Below are positions 24,191-24,739 of a stretch of 24,739 nucleotides of DNA, in pieces. This DNA comes from a bacterium UBP1_UBA4783 (lineage in GTDB: Bacteria > Krumholzibacteriota > Krumholzibacteriia > Krumholzibacteriales > Krumholzibacteriaceae). Location: positions 1-24,739 of the forward strand of contig DHHB01000056.1 of the NCBI GenBank assembly GCA_002403075.1, in the 5' to 3' direction. The notes beneath the pieces are model-generated. The model did no database searches, had not been told where the DNA came from, and saw only the letters and a program-made list of their open reading frames with translations. Positions within the stretch are counted from its first letter, which is position 1; each line of letters opens with the position of its first letter. Both the position numbers and the translations under genes were made by a program.

Positions 24191-24739
24191 CTATCGTTCG
24201 AGCCGTGTGAACCAGAGAACGCCGCCGAGATCCCTTCTCTGAAGGTCCTCGTACCCGGCGTCGTCGGTGACGTTGCGGGCGTAGAGCATCTCGGCCTCGA
24301 TCTGCCACCAGTGCCACTGGTACGAAGCTCCGGCGGTGAAGCGATAGCGATCGGTGTTGACGGGAAGCTTGAGCCAGCGGTCGGCGAGGTAATCGGTGAC
24401 CTCGACGCCGCCGCGGACGGCGAAGACCTGATAGGCGTCGTACTCGACGCCGAGCCGGCCGACGTTCTGCGTGAAGGTTCGGTTGCGGAAGCTGTGCGCG
24501 CCGTAGTCGTTCGCCGTGATGTCCCAACTGTTCATGACGTACTCGGCCGACACGACGAGATGCAGGGGCTCGTACGCGTAACTCGCCCCGGCGCCGACCG
24601 AGCGCAGATGCATCGGATTCTCGTAGAGGAGGACGTCCTCGAAACGCGGACGTTTCGCCCATCCGCTCTGATCGAGCGAACGCGCGCTCACGCCGAGCAC
24701 GAACGGCAGCCCGCGCGGAACGTACCGGGCGAGAAGTCT
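24191..24739 (-). CDS. Probable outer-membrane beta-barrel protein (5' end outside window)
   Basis: The frame is open from the window edge to the stop at 24191-24193, giving the last 182 residues of a longer protein. The sequence alternates polar and hydrophobic/aromatic residues in strand-sized blocks separated by charged turns, for example LRSVGAGASYAYEPLHLVVS, RLGVEYDAYQVFAVRGGVEV and FTAGASYQWHWWQIEAEMLY, as in outer-membrane barrels. It ends in VLWFTRLER rather than a terminal Phe. The GTG at 24700 is internal and not the start, since coding continues upstream without a break. It lies 138 bases before the Asp-box protein gene in the same direction, without a terminator between, so cotranscription is possible. 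Confidence 0.75.
   Translation of the reverse strand, partial: RLLARYVPRGLPFVLGVSARSLDQSGWAKRPRFEDVLLYENPMHLRSVGAGASYAYEPLHLVVSAEYVMNSWDITANDYGAHSFRNRTFTQNVGRLGVEYDAYQVFAVRGGVEVTDYLADRWLKLPVNTDRYRFTAGASYQWHWWQIEAEMLYARNVTDDAGYEDLQRRDLGGVLWFTRLER

Noticed and set aside
1..24739. Mobile elements, CRISPR arrays, tRNA or rRNA genes
   Set aside because: I saw no transposase or integrase reading frame, no regularly spaced repeats and no RNA-gene-like conserved sequence on either strand.

Overview
This is a GC-rich bacterial chromosome fragment of ordinary gene density, with no mobile element, CRISPR array, tRNA or rRNA that I can see. Several genes fit a little-cultured Gram-negative lineage of the FCB type (for example Krumholzibacteria, Eisenbacteria or Latescibacteria). 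These are a secreted Asp-box protein ending in a QNFPNPFNPSTTI-type C-terminal domain, a tricorn-like protease, a paired secreted M16 peptidase and an outer-membrane beta-barrel fragment. The taxonomic guess is inference. The two-domain Fe-S activase of the HgdC/BadFG family hints at anaerobic metabolism.

Layout. Positions 1-11930 are all minus strand: a 3'-truncated Cys-rich secreted protein; an M16 peptidase pair (catalytic plus degenerate subunit); a giant acyl-CoA dehydratase activase-related gene interrupted by a -1 frameshift at an A7 run; a LytS/LytR-type two-component system with its own promoter and a leader hairpin; a DUF4416 protein; and an arylamine N-acetyltransferase-like enzyme. 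Positions 11931-18119 are plus strand: a GHMP sugar kinase with a sugar nucleotidyltransferase, which probably form one NDP-sugar salvage operon; a lone B12-binding-type radical SAM protein; and a 791-residue transketolase-like enzyme. Positions 18216-24739 are minus strand again: a tricorn-like protease, a secreted Asp-box repeat protein, and the C-terminal end of a probable outer-membrane protein.

Regulation is unusually legible. At least seven sigma-70-like promoters with 16-17 base spacers lie where genes need them, and strong hairpin terminators separate the units. The most interesting points are the frameshift site in the activase gene (upstream Shine-Dalgarno-like element, A7 slip run, downstream stem, as in dnaX), the predicted leaderless start of the same gene, and a hairpin in the histidine-kinase leader that pairs fully only as minus-strand RNA and encloses the start codon. 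I found no convincing new multi-gene defence or mobile system.
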